Source: Puccinia triticina (taxonomy: Eukaryota > Basidiomycota > Pucciniomycetes > Pucciniales > Pucciniaceae). Taken from it: DNA of 64,000 nt. Every line of letters starts with the position of its first letter. Positions within the stretch are counted from its first letter, which is position 1. The notes below the pieces were generated by a model. It was given only the letters and a program-made list of their open reading frames with translations, made no database searches and had not been told where the DNA came from. Of this stretch, positions 23,714 through 33,241 are shown one piece after another. The translations under genes were made by a program, and so were the position numbers. Location of the stretch: assembly GCF_026914185.1 (NCBI RefSeq), contig NC_070561.1:3348001-3412000 (forward strand), written 5' to 3'.

Positions 23714-24501
23714 TGTGGCGCGCATGCGCAGTTGTGACGTGTCAGCGCTACCAGGCGCGCCAAACCACATGTACATATGTAAATTACATAAGCAAACTGT
23801 GAAAATTTTTGTAGTCAGGATCCCCCTTGCCTGAGGCGGATCTACAGACTTCAGCACACCAGAACCACACCCCAGATAACCCCAGGATCACCACCAAAGA
23901 GTTTACAACACTCCCAGTATACCTACTGTCACAGGCGCCTAGGATATTGACAGTAAGTAACCTCTTTCACTGAACCTTGTTTATCTCAGAGGTACAACTC
24001 TGGGTCTTGCTTGATCTGCTCTTTTCTGCTGGCCTTTGCCTTCTTTTGATCACAGGGCTGTCCCTCCATATCTGTTGGCCTTTGCCTCATTCTTGATCAC
24101 AGGGCTGTCCCTTCTTATCTGCTGGCCTTTGCCTCAAATCTAGGTTACAGGGCTGTCCCTCAGGTTTCCCTTTAAGAACCTTGACTATCCAGAAGGAAGC
24201 TAAAAAATTGTGGCTGGATTAAACTTATCTAATCCAGAGACCCTCCACATTTCTTTAGTGAGAGGAGGCTGTAGCACTTTCTAGCACAGCTGAGCAGCAC
24301 TCTTCTGAAGAGTAGCATTGCCAGTGGACGTGCATTCCCACTAGAATAACCTAGTATATCTCCTTATCCTTATCCTGTCCTGTTTCTCTTTTTCTCTTTC
24401 TCTATCTCTCTCATAGTTGTATTTTCTTTATCCAAAGAAATCCAACTATTTCCCCCTTTCTTTCTTGTGTCCTGTAGTCACTATAGAGACTCAGGCTCAC
24501 A
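23714..24501 (+). mobile_element. Family C LTR (788 bp), plus orientation
   Basis: It starts TGTGGCGCGCATGCG and ends GGCTCACA, with TGTG...CACA termini, and matches the minus copy at 1707-2384. The middle carries a copy-specific tandem repeat (24020-24165). A GACAGTAAGTA motif at about 23948 is shared with the other copy and would be a splice donor if transcribed. No polypurine tract, primer site or target duplication could be assigned, and word arrays abut both sides (23215-23712 and 24515-24890). Confidence 0.7.
24020..24165 (+). repeat. Three tandem copies of a 46-48 bp unit inside the LTR
   Basis: Each unit contains CTG(C/T)TGGCCTTTGCCT and ACAGGGCTGTCCCT. Copies begin near 24029, 24076 and 24118. 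The unit is absent from the other family C LTR at 1707-2384, so it expanded after the copies separated. Each unit includes the inverted words GGACAGCCCTGT/ACAGGGCTGTCC. Confidence 0.7.
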
Positions 24502-24514
24502 ATTTGGAAACCTC

Positions 24515-24890
24515 ATAGAAACGTTCACCCACACTGGAGGGTTTCCGGGATGTTTCAGAGTGGTCAAGGAAACGTTTGGTTACGGCATGAGGAACGTTTC
24601 CAATAAACCTTACGGCGTTCTGGCGCAATGAACGTTTGGGGAAGTGAAAAAGTTTGTGGGAAACGTCTCAGAATGGTTAAAGGCGGGTGAAACGTTTCCA
24701 GAACCCCATAATAACTGTGAAACGTGTCCGTAACCGCTTGTTAACCTCAAAACATCCAAAACCACATTGTAACCGTGAAACGTTCCTGGGTGGCTGATTT
24801 GCACAGGGAACGTTTCTTAAACCAGACTTTAACCTCCAAACGTTACAAAAACCATGCTCTAAACCAGAAACGTTACACCTTGGATTCAAG
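24515..24890. repeat. Array of AAACGTTT-type palindromic words
   Basis: About a dozen variants of GAAACGTT, AACGTTTCC and AAACGTTTGG occur with spacing of roughly 25-35 bases over 375 bases, on a background of AACC/GGTT words. AAACGTTT is a perfect 8-base palindrome. The array starts within 15 bases of the internal end of the family C LTR. It may be a cluster of protein-binding sites, like subterminal transposase sites; no function can be shown. Confidence 0.75.
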
Positions 24891-24911
24891 CAACTTTTCT
24901 TGCAGCCTTGG

Positions 24912-25270
24912 TGTACATTCAATACGGCTGCTTGTTGACAGCGTTGGGCTGCCCAGCTAGTTCAAAGCGGAGCTCAACCGCCCTCATTGCAATAGCTCTG
25001 CCGCCAAAAGCGCAGTTCTCCCTTGTGGAGGGCAGTTCTTCCAAAAGGAGGTCTTCCTTGCGGAGGGGAGCCCTTCCAAAAGTGTTTCTCCCTTGCAAGC
25101 TCTGCAGAAAGCCGTTCTCCCTTGCGGAGGAGACGCCGAAAGCAGTTCTACCTTGCAGAGGGCAGTATTTCCGATTCCCTCAGTCTGAGCCAACCGATGA
25201 TATTGATTTCATTGGTTGGTGTCAGATTTTGACTGGTGGCTCAAGCACGTCAGCAGTTACAGGTAAGCAT
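24912..25270 (+). repeat. Dispersed repeat family E, copy 1 (empty site)
   Basis: The sequence from TTCAATACGGCTGCTTGTTG to CAACCGATGATATTGATTTC matches 36898-37575 closely in the same orientation. The body is made of variants of CTTGCGGAGGGCAGTTCTTCC. At CCAGCTAGTTCAAAGCGGAG this copy is continuous, whereas copy 2 has 362 extra bases there flanked by CAAAG. It therefore records the pre-insertion state. Confidence 0.8.
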
Positions 25271-25499
25271 TCCAAAAACCCTAACTATACCCCTTAAGCC
25301 CGTTGCAAATTGCACGGAGCACTGTGGATGAACTAGAACAAAAATAAATAACCCAGTTCCCTACTGTGTCTACAGACAACAAAGATTGAACTGGCGCTTT
25401 CAACCAACCTGGTCATTTACCAGATGAACTGTACCCTGCAAGCCCTGCAGAGGCTTAGGGATACCAACCAAACTGGTCAAGAGTCAACGTAAGAGTTTT

Positions 25500-26032
25500 T
25501 ACCAGCGGCAGATCAAATGGCATATAAAAGGAGGTGCTCTTTGCATTCATCAATTGCTCACTCCTCTATCTTTTCTTGTCCATTTTGCAGCTGCAAAGAA
25601 TTTTTCTCTTACGCACCATACTTCCTGCATTTCCTTAATTCTTGTGATTTTCCTTCTCCCTAAAGTTGAGACACACTGTTGTAGAGCCAAGACTCCAGCC
25701 TTGTTCTTTTTCACGTTTCACTCTTCACTCGTACTTTGACCAAATACTTCACATAAACTCTTTGATCAAATCGTACTCTCTTGTTTTCTTGTTATCATCA
25801 GCCTCCTGCGACAACCTTGTACCGCATTGGGCCATTCTCAATTGTTAGCTTCCTTCTATTTTTAGAACACTTGAAGCTATCTATTTTTGCGCCACTACTC
25901 CTGCTCTAAGGTAAGAGAAAAAATTCTGTTTTCATTCTGAACATACTCTTGTCTATAAAAACACTGTACATATCCTAACTAGAAATTAAATTCTCTAATT
26001 TTGTTGATTCTTACAGATTTACAGTCTCGACG
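25500..26032 (+). promoter_or_regulatory. Copia promoter and leader with an intron
   Basis: ATATAAAAGGAGGTGCTC at about 25515 is a TATA box followed by a pyrimidine-rich leader. A GT-AG intron is predicted at 25911-26016 (CTAAG/GTAAGAG to TTCTTACAG), just before the first ATG at 26033 in copia-like sequence. The left limit of the LTR could not be fixed. Intron use is inferred from consensus only. Confidence 0.45.
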
Positions 26033-27565
26033 ATGAACCAGAACAACCTCAGGATAACCCAAACAAAGGAGCAGGAACAAAACGGCATCCACTAGCACCA
26101 AGGAAAAACTCAGCACTCTTCCAGTGTTACTCGGCACAAGCAACTATCCCCTTTGGATCAAAAGAATGGAAGGTTACCTAGCTCATAAGAAACTTGACAC
26201 TGTTCTTCTCAAAGACCCTGGACAGGAGCCTTCTCAACACGTTAGAGAGCAGCTTCAAGAATTCACATACATCATCGGCACCAAACTTGGAGATTGCATC
26301 TACAACGGCATTGTCAGAGGAAGTGCCAACACCAACGGATACAAGTTATGGACCAAGATTAAGCGCATGTACGGCAGAGGAACCACCCACAAAAATCAGT
26401 GAGCCATTGTTAGGTGGAATTACCTTTGCTTCAAATTTGTCAAACAGGTTGAATTGTTTCTTGCTCAGTTTGACGCTATAGCCTTTGACTTGCCGGAGAA
26501 AACCATCTGCGGAACCATCATTGCAAAAATTGCCAAAAGACACAAAGGCATCACTGATCCTCTCATATCCAACGTGGAGCTAATGGAAAACTCAGATCTA
26601 CTTTTGGAAACCCTTCAAGACATAGCTAATCACAACAAGGCAACCCACAAGCCCAATCACTTGGAGAAGCAAGCTACAGCACTGTCAAGCAACGGAAGAA
26701 CCAGGCCACCTCCCAAATGCAAGAATGGCGTGCACAATCCAGAAGCCAACCATTCTGAAGAAAATTGTTGGGCCTTGCATCCTGAGAAACAACCTATCCA
26801 AAAGCTCAAAGCCACCGCCAACAACACCTCAAATACTGGATCTTCCTCGTCATCGTATGAAAAGCTGGCTTTTGCCAACTTCACGACCCTCTCTCTTTCA
26901 ACCAATTTTCAAAATCTCTTTCCGGCGCTTGATTCAGGAGCCTCACATCACATCTTCAACAATCTCGACTTTCTCACTGACATCAAGACTTGCAACATCC
27001 CAATCAGCACTGGAAAAGGAACTGCTGAACTCATTGCCATCAGAAAAAGAACCACATCAATTTATCAAGCCACAGGAAAAATTCTTGTCCTTCCCAACTT
27101 GCTCTATGTTCCCGGTCTTGCCAGAAACTTAGTATCAATGGTCAAAGTGATGAAAAATGGTGTCTCAATCAAAAAAATCTGCCAGCCGACTCACAAAGTC
27201 ATCATTGATCATTCAGTTCACTTTATGTGCAAGCAACTCAATGGAGTACTTGAGTTCATTCATCCTATTGGTCCGGTCTCAACCCTGGTAACCACTCTGT
27301 CAGCATGCACTCACTCAGGCAAGACCACTCCATTTGAAACATGGTGCAATTGCTTAGGTTACGCCAGTATAGATTATTAGCTTGAATCAAAAACGCACTC
27401 CCTGGCGTTGAACTAGAATCCACATCCACATGTGACACGTGCATGAAAGGAAAAATGTGCAACCTCCCTTTCAAAGGTCACTTTGACAAAACCCATCATC
27501 TACTCAAAATTGTCCATGGAGATCTTGTGGGACCAATCGTTGAGGGTAACAAAGGTGACATAAGA
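26033..27565 (+). pseudogene. Ty1/copia Gag-protease-integrase start, truncated
   Basis: After a frame break near 26090, the sequence encodes a copia Gag (LLGTSNYPLWIKRMEGYLAH at 26127), a second Gag part (AQFDAIAFDLPEKTICGTII), a knuckle remnant (CKNGVHNPEANHSEENC), the copia protease active site (ALDSGASHHIFNNLDF at about 26930) and the pre-integrase region ending TCDTCMKGKMCNLPFKGHF, with LLKIVHGDLVGPI as the start of the integrase core. It stops near 27560, where a copia LTR in the opposite orientation begins. TGA at 26401 and stops near 27378 and 27411 break the frame. Integrase core, RT and RNase H are absent. Confidence 0.8.
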
Positions 27566-27604
27566 GCTATGAGAGATGACGAGATGTCATGGACATGGTC
27601 CAGC

Positions 27605-27881
27605 ACATTGAGTCAACGTGTAATTATCATTCAGTGAGGATTGCAGTGAGGGAAACAACTAGACTATATACATGCACAATATAGACTGAGTTGTGGGTGT
27701 ATAGATCAGAGGCATAATGCATAGTGAGATGGTAATACACTATCTCAACACACCCCCTTGCTGATAAATCTATACATAACAATTCCTACTTGTCCAACCT
27801 TCACATACCCAGATCTTGAATGGCTTGGTTAGGCCAAAGGGGTTGGTCAGGACAAGCAGCTGTCAGTATAAACATCCAAAC
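27605..27881 (-). mobile_element. Copia 3' end: coding tail, polypurine tract and LTR fragment
   Basis: On the minus strand the order is a copia-type Pol tail (27881 to about 27770), a purine run AGCAAGGGGG, then TGTTGAGATAGTG (from about 27753) as an LTR start, continuing to about 27605. This is the normal 3' arrangement of a copia element, opposite in orientation to the copia fragment on its left. It is cut on the right by gypsy I, whose target duplication CAAAC ends at 27881; the other half of the disrupted element should resume at 34605. Confidence 0.5.
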
Positions 27882-28083
27882 TGTTAAGGTCTGTTCTGTG
27901 GAGAGGAAGATGGGGTCTGGGTTCTGGGGTTCTGGGGGTTCTGGATCCAAGATGGTAGATTGCAGGATGAGGAAGGGGCTTGGATCTCCAGCCTCTCGAA
28001 CCTTGAGTATGGTCTGTGACATGTACGTGTAGTCTATGTACATGTGAGTCTGCACTGCGGAGCCCGCGCTACGGCTCATAACA
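27882..28083 (-). mobile_element. Gypsy I 3' LTR (202 bp)
   Basis: The sequence TGTTAAGGTC...CTCATAACA is 202 bases long, the same length as the partner at 34398-34599 and differing from it at about six positions (about 97 percent identity by eye). The terminal inverted repeat is TGTTA/TAACA. On the minus strand it is preceded by the polypurine tract TTAAAGGGGGGATAA (28084-28098). The flanking CAAAC at 27877-27881 is repeated at 34600-34604 as the target duplication. Confidence 0.93.
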
Positions 28084-28219
28084 TTATCCCCCCTTTAATG
28101 CCCAAGCCGCCCCCTTTTTTGGTTGGTCAATGAGAAAAAAAAAAAAAATCCTCCTCTTTTGGCTCTGCATTCTGTCCCCGGGCAGCATTAAAAAACCCAG
28201 TGGGAAAAAGCTTGCCCTC

Positions 28220-29539
28220 TCACTTTCTTCTCCGCGTCCTCCAATGCCTGGCCGCCGCCTCCGGAAATTTCGATTTAAACTCCGCCAATAGGTCTCTGCT
28301 GTTCTTCAAGTTCGCCTCCAGCTCCCAAGAGTTTTCCGCCGGTCCAAATCCGCGCCAGCTGACAAGGTATTGAGTCGTCCGCCCTCTCCGTCGGCTTTCC
28401 AGTATTCCGTCAACCTCCCACTCATCTCCGCCGTTGACTGTTACTGGCTCCAGGGTCCGCCGCTGTTGGTGGGCGATCTCGTTGGGCTTGTGTTTGCAGA
28501 GTACTGACACGTGGAAAACTGGGTGGACTCCCTGCATGGAAAGTGGAAGGGTCAGTTTGTAAGCGGAGGTTGAAATTCTGCTAGCTATTGGGAATGGTCC
28601 AAGCCAGCGGTGTTCCAATTTGGGGCGGGGGCGTGTTGTCAAGATATTGCGCCCATCTAGCCAAACCTCGTCTCCACTGTTCCATTCCGGTGTTTTCCGC
28701 ACTCCGCGGTTGAACTGGCTTTTCATGGTCTCCTGCGCCGCTTCTAGACAGTGCTTCAGTTCGTCCTGTACCTCCGCAAGCTGGCGGAGTCGCTCCGCCA
28801 CTGCCGGTACACACTGTCCTGCCAATGGAATTCTGCTGTACGATGGGTTGAAGCCGTAGTTTGCCTTGAGTGATGACACCCCTGTTGACGTGGGATTGTT
28901 GTTGTTGTAAGCAAATTCCGCTGTTGCCAGGAGCAGAGCCCAATCGTCCTGTCAATAGCTCACAAAATGGCGGAGATATTTCTCCACCGCCTTGTTTGCG
29001 ATTTCCGACTGTCCTTGGATGGTACGCCGTAGATGGTTGGAGGCGGATGCCAAGCCTGTTGTCCAATTCCCGGGTGATTTGGGATACAAAAATGCTCCCT
29101 CGGTCGGAAACAATAGTCGTCGGAGTGCCGTGGAGTTTCCAAACGTGCTTTGCCATCAGGTCCGCTAACTGCTCCGCATTCATGGACTTCCTGCAGGGGA
29201 TAAAGTGTGCCATCTTTGTCAGACGGTCAACAACAGTCAGTATGCTGTCGTGGGAGCGGGATTCAGGTAGGTCTGTGATGAGGTCATAGCTGATGTCCGT
29301 CCACGGCCCCGCCGGAATTGGCAGCGGCTCCAGTGTCCCAAATGGCTGTTGCGTTGAGGCTTTAACTCTTTGACAAGAATCACATCCATCCACGTATTTG
29401 TTGACAAACTTCTTCTGGCTGTTCCACACAAAACTCCGTTGGACCAGGGCGAGGGTGCGGGATCGGCCTGGGTGGCCCGCCGCTTTGGTGCCGTGTTGGC
29501 TCTTCAGGATCTCGGTCCGCAGTGCTGGGTCCGCTGTGG
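28220..29539 (-). pseudogene. Gypsy I integrase with chromodomain, broken
   Basis: The minus strand encodes, in order, the end of the H2C2 zinc-binding region (HPGRSRTLALVQRSFVWNSQ, CDSCQRVKA), the integrase core with D in ILTVVDRLTKMAHF and D in TTIVSDRGSIFVSQ, then after a frameshift near 29025 the segment around the catalytic E (QSEIANKAVEKYLRH), and a TGA at 28952-28954 followed by QDDWALLLATAEFAYNN. The C-terminal part is open and ends in a chromodomain (EWEVDGILESRRRGRTTQYL, then WELEANL), which defines the element as a chromovirus. Chromodomains in such integrases direct insertion to particular chromatin marks. The first part of the zinc-binding domain is severed from RT by the insertion at 29540-30493. 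Confidence 0.85.
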
Positions 29540-30493
29540 TGAGATCACTCAAACCCATACATAGTATTTCAAGCCCATATAAGTAGAAAATCCTTCATTA
29601 TTATAGCAGAATCACAATCTACAGGTCAAGTTATCCTGGGTACCATCTTTATTACATATGCCTAGCTATATTATTTCTCTTATTTTGCTCTTTTCCTCAT
29701 TTTCTGTTACATGGCTACATATCACAAAAACAGTCACAGACCAATCATTTCACAAGATATTCCCTCTTCTTTATTATACAAGAGCATCTTTATACATAGT
29801 ACAGATAAATACATAATCAAGAAGGCTAAAATCACTCTAGATAAATAACCCCATCAGCATCTGGCATAACCAGTACTATTACATCATCCAGTCTAGTCAC
29901 CCCAACTGAAGAGTACATAGTTTAGCCTGAAGAAAATTCTAGTGAAACCCCATCCAGTTGTAGTAGTGGAATTACCCCAACCAAATGTCCTTCCCCAGTA
30001 AAGAATAACCCCAGACACAAACCCCAACCAGTTGTACAGGGAAGGCATTGCCCCACTATTTCCCTTGATTATTATTTACCCCAATGTACTAGATGACTTA
30101 TAAAGATTACATTCATCAGTTGTTGTTTCCTTTCCTCCCATGCTTGCATTAGAATAGTAAATGATACCTACTAGCATTCATCACCTTTATCCTTGAGAAA
30201 TATCATCAGAGACAGATAACCATCATTGAAACCAGAACAGAATACCTTAGTGAATAATTGCCAGAGAACCAGATACATCCTTGAATCCTCAACCATTCTC
30301 CCTCCTCCAACCCTCATTCTTCCCCCCTTGCAGGTTGTCCTTGTAAGACTCCAGTAATAGTTCTCACTAGAAAAGAAGTCAGCCACAAATTATTTTATTC
30401 TTAGTGAACCCTTTCTCCCAGAGTTATTCCAGGAGGGCAGTCTTACCAACACCCAAGTATCCCAACATACTTTTCCCCTCCAAGCTCATCTCA
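29540..30493. mobile_element. Element (954 bp) inserted between gypsy I RT and integrase
   Basis: The Pol frame breaks after VVPAVWNLLT at 30494 and resumes with TTADPALRTEILKSQ at about 29535. The intervening sequence is AT-rich, has no long frame and begins TGAGAT and ends ATCTCA, a perfect 6-bp terminal inverted repeat with TG...CA ends. A solo LTR is the simplest reading. I could not find a clear target duplication, so the exact ends may differ by some bases. Confidence 0.6.
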
Positions 30494-32250
30494 CCCAGTC
30501 AAGAGGTTCCACACCGCCGGTACCACTATCCGCCCTTTGTTGTACAAGATGCCATCAGTCTCCGTGTATCTGTTCCGGTTACCTGAGGGGGTTTTCAAGG
30601 ATTCTATCCATCCGGTCAGTTGGGCATTGAGTGGGGTCAATTCTCTGATTCTTGCAATGATCTCCGCATCAGCCATTGCCAGTTCATTTTCCGCTCCGTG
30701 CTCCGCGTCTATCCCCAGTACGTCTACCTCAAACCAGTGCTCCGCCTCCGCCAAGTCAATTGATTCGTCCTCGAACCAGGATTCAAACTCCAATATCTCC
30801 GCAAAAGTCCGCTCCGTGATGTTATTGGGCTTCAGCAGCTGTCCAAAGGTCAGTTTTTCACCAGGGGCGGGGGCTAGGTCCGGTCTTCTTGATAGGGCAT
30901 CGGGTTTGGTGGCTTGGCGGCCCGGGCGGAAGATGATTTCAAAATCAAAGCAACCCATGGTCTCCGCCCACCGCGCCTGCCTCCGAGTGAGCTCCTTGGT
31001 GGTCATGAAGCTTTCTAGGTTCTGGTGGTCCGTGTAAACAATGGCGGTCAGGCGGTGCGGGGTTCCTTCCAGGTACTGCCGCCACTCTTTGAAAGCGGCA
31101 ACAATGGCCAATAGTTCCTTATCAAAGATCTCGTAGTTCTTCTCCGCCTGCACCAATGATTGGGATAAGTAAGCGACGGGGTGGAGTTCTTTGTCTTTGT
31201 TGCAAACTTGAGACAAGACTGCTCCAAGCGCGAAGTCGGAGCAGTCACATTCCAGGATAAACGGCTTGTATTGGTCCGCAATCTTAAGTATTGGAGCGGA
31301 GGTGAAGGCGGTCTTTAGGCATTCGAAAGCGGAGTTACATTTGTCATCCCAGACAAAGGGGGTTTTTGCTTTGTTCAGGTCGTGTAGAGGTCTGGTCTTC
31401 CCCAAGAAGTGGTCAATGAACCAGCGGTAAAAGTTGGAGAATCCAATGAACCGCTGAAGTTCCGTAACGTTCCGCGGTGCGGGCCACTCCGTCACCGCCT
31501 TCACTTTTGCGGGGTCCATTCTAATCTGGTTACACGCAATTAAGAGTCCAAGATATTCCACCTCCGGTTTTGAAAATTCACATTTCTCCAGTTTCAGCCA
31601 TAATTGATGCTTGCTCAGGGTCTCCAGGATTCCGTTGACCACCGCCGTGTGATTGGAGCCTTTCTGTGTGTGTACCATAATTTCATCCAGGTATGCGGCG
31701 GTGTCCTTTCCAATTCGTCCAAGGAGAATGTCCTGCATGAAGTATTGAAAGTATCCCGGCGCTCCTGTGGGTCCAAACGGCATGGTGAGCGGAGCAAATT
31801 GCTCCGCCTTGCAGATGAACGCTAGCTTATCCTCATCTCCCTCCGCCACTCGGAGGTTTCCGTAGGCGTTGCGGAGGTCCAGCTTTGTGAAGGTGTCGGC
31901 GTCTAGCAGGCTGTCAACCAGGTCCATGGTCAGCAGAAGGGGGTAGCGGTTCTTCACTGTCAGTGCGTTGAGTTTTTGGTAGTCAAAACAGGGGCAAAGG
32001 TTTCCGTCCTTCTTTCCGGTGAATAGAACTGGGGCCGCCCAAGGTGACGTGGTCCGCCGGATTGTTCCGCTGGCCAGTCCTTCCGCAATCAGTGTGTCAA
32101 GTGCCTGGTTCTCCGCCGGTGAAAGCGGAATGATCTGGCTTGCTTGCGGTGTGGCTCCGGGGACTAGGTCAACACGGAAGTCATACTTTCTTCGTGGCGG
32201 TAGGCTCTTAGCGCTGGATTTCCGGAAAATGTCAGTGAATCAATGGTAGC
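30494..32250 (-). pseudogene. Gypsy I reverse transcriptase and RNase H
   Basis: The frame shows RT blocks in order: LIAEGLASGTIRRTTSPWAA, PVLFTGKKDGNLCPCFDYQK, DTFTKLDLRNAYGNLRVAEG, FAPLTMPFGPTGAPGYFQYF and TAAYLDEIMVHTQKG, then the connection region (FIGFSNFYRWFIDHF) and RNase H (FILECDCSDFALGAVLSQ, YEIFDKELLAIVAAFKEW, IVYTDHQNLESF). The catalytic YxDD box reads YLDE at about 31680-31691, so the second aspartate is replaced by glutamate. An in-frame TGA at 32240-32242 lies just upstream. Together these make the polymerase very unlikely to work. The downstream zinc-binding domain of integrase begins in this frame and is cut by the inserted element. Confidence 0.9.
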
Positions 32251-32430
32251 ACTGCGGGACAAGTTCCTCGACGGTCCATGTTGCAATAGCGGCCTTTCCC
32301 GCCGCTACTAGCCGGGCGGAGGTCGACCACGCTGTCTTGGCGGCGCTAATCTCTGCAGTGTACATTTCTAGGAGAGAAAGGGGCTTGCCAGCTGCTTCGG
32401 AAAATGATTGCGGAGAAACTTTATCGGACT

Positions 32431-32782
32431 CACATTGCGGGGCGGTAAAATACACACCCCCTTGTCACAAATCCTAGCTTTCCCCATCATGGGCCCTTGG
32501 CCCTCTGTTGAGGATGTTTGCGGAGTGGACAATACCGCCAAAGCGGTAGCAAAATTGTCGGCGGGGTTCCATTCCAGCTGCGGGGGGGCGGGATTCCAGT
32601 TGGGGTGCGGAGTACTATCTACGGGGAGACAAAGCTTGCCAGCCGTTTCAGGGAGTATGGAAGAGGGTAGTCTATTGAACTCACATTGCGGGGGCGGTAA
32701 AACAAACACCCCCTTGTCACAAATCCTAGCTTTCCCCATCATGGGCCCTTGGCCCTCTGTTGAGGATGTTTTCGGAGTGGAC
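32431..32782 (-). repeat. Tandem duplication within gypsy I Pol (252-bp offset)
   Basis: A stretch of about 100 bases around TTGTCACAAATCCTAGCTTT occurs at 32431-32530 and again at 32682-32782 with very few differences. The offset of 252 bases equals 84 codons, so the duplication kept the Pol frame. It lies in the linker between protease and RT. Confidence 0.8.
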
Positions 32783-33241
32783 GAAGCTGCGGAGGCAGCT
32801 GCAATGTCGGAGTGTGCGGGTGGTCCAGTCAATTTGGTGTCCATGTTTGCGGATCCATGGCATCCCAAGGATGCCGTTGTACGTGTCTTTCAGTCGGGTG
32901 ATGATGAATTTTGAAGGGCAGGGTTCTTCATTCAGGGTCAGGTCAATCTCATATGCCGCTTGGGATGTGGATCCATCGAATCCCGACACTGTCCGCCTTG
33001 AGGCGGTGGCGTTGCGGAGTAATCCCGCTGCGGCAGCATAGGACTCACTCAACACATCATGGGTCGCTCCAGAATCAATCAAAAAGGAGGCAGGGGGTAA
33101 GGGGTTCTGGGGTGTGGCTCTGGGAGTTGTGATGGTGCGAGAGATGAAACATCTGGGATCAATTTCATTTCTGGTTAAAGTTTGACTAGCACCAATACTG
33201 CAAGACAACTCCGCCGCGCTCAGGAAAGGCACAACCTTCAT
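32726..33241 (-). CDS. Gypsy I aspartic protease (start of Pol)
   Basis: The frame begins MKVVPFLSAAELSC at 33241 and includes the retropepsin active site FLIDSGATHDVL (about 33055-33090) and the conserved GILGMPWIRKHGHQIDW near the C-terminal strand of the domain. Its ATG overlaps the Gag stop codon as ATGA, and the frame is shifted by one relative to Gag. It is the same frame as RT further on, so this was one Pol polyprotein that would have been opened by reinitiation or frameshifting. The stop at 32726 lies in the duplicated linker. Confidence 0.85.
   Translation of the reverse strand: MKVVPFLSAAELSCSIGASQTLTRNEIDPRCFISRTITTPRATPQNPLPPASFLIDSGATHDVLSESYAAAAGLLRNATASRRTVSGFDGSTSQAAYEIDLTLNEEPCPSKFIITRLKDTYNGILGMPWIRKHGHQIDWTTRTLRHCSCLRSFVHSENILNRGPRAHDGES

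Noticed and set aside
26129..26140. Reading 26124-26402 as an independent gene
   Set aside because: It is the N-terminal Gag of a copia element, in line with the downstream protease; the frame break near 26400 is a mutation.
30537..31037. Plus-strand 166-aa frame
   Set aside because: Antisense of the gypsy I RNase H region; composition follows from the opposite coding strand.
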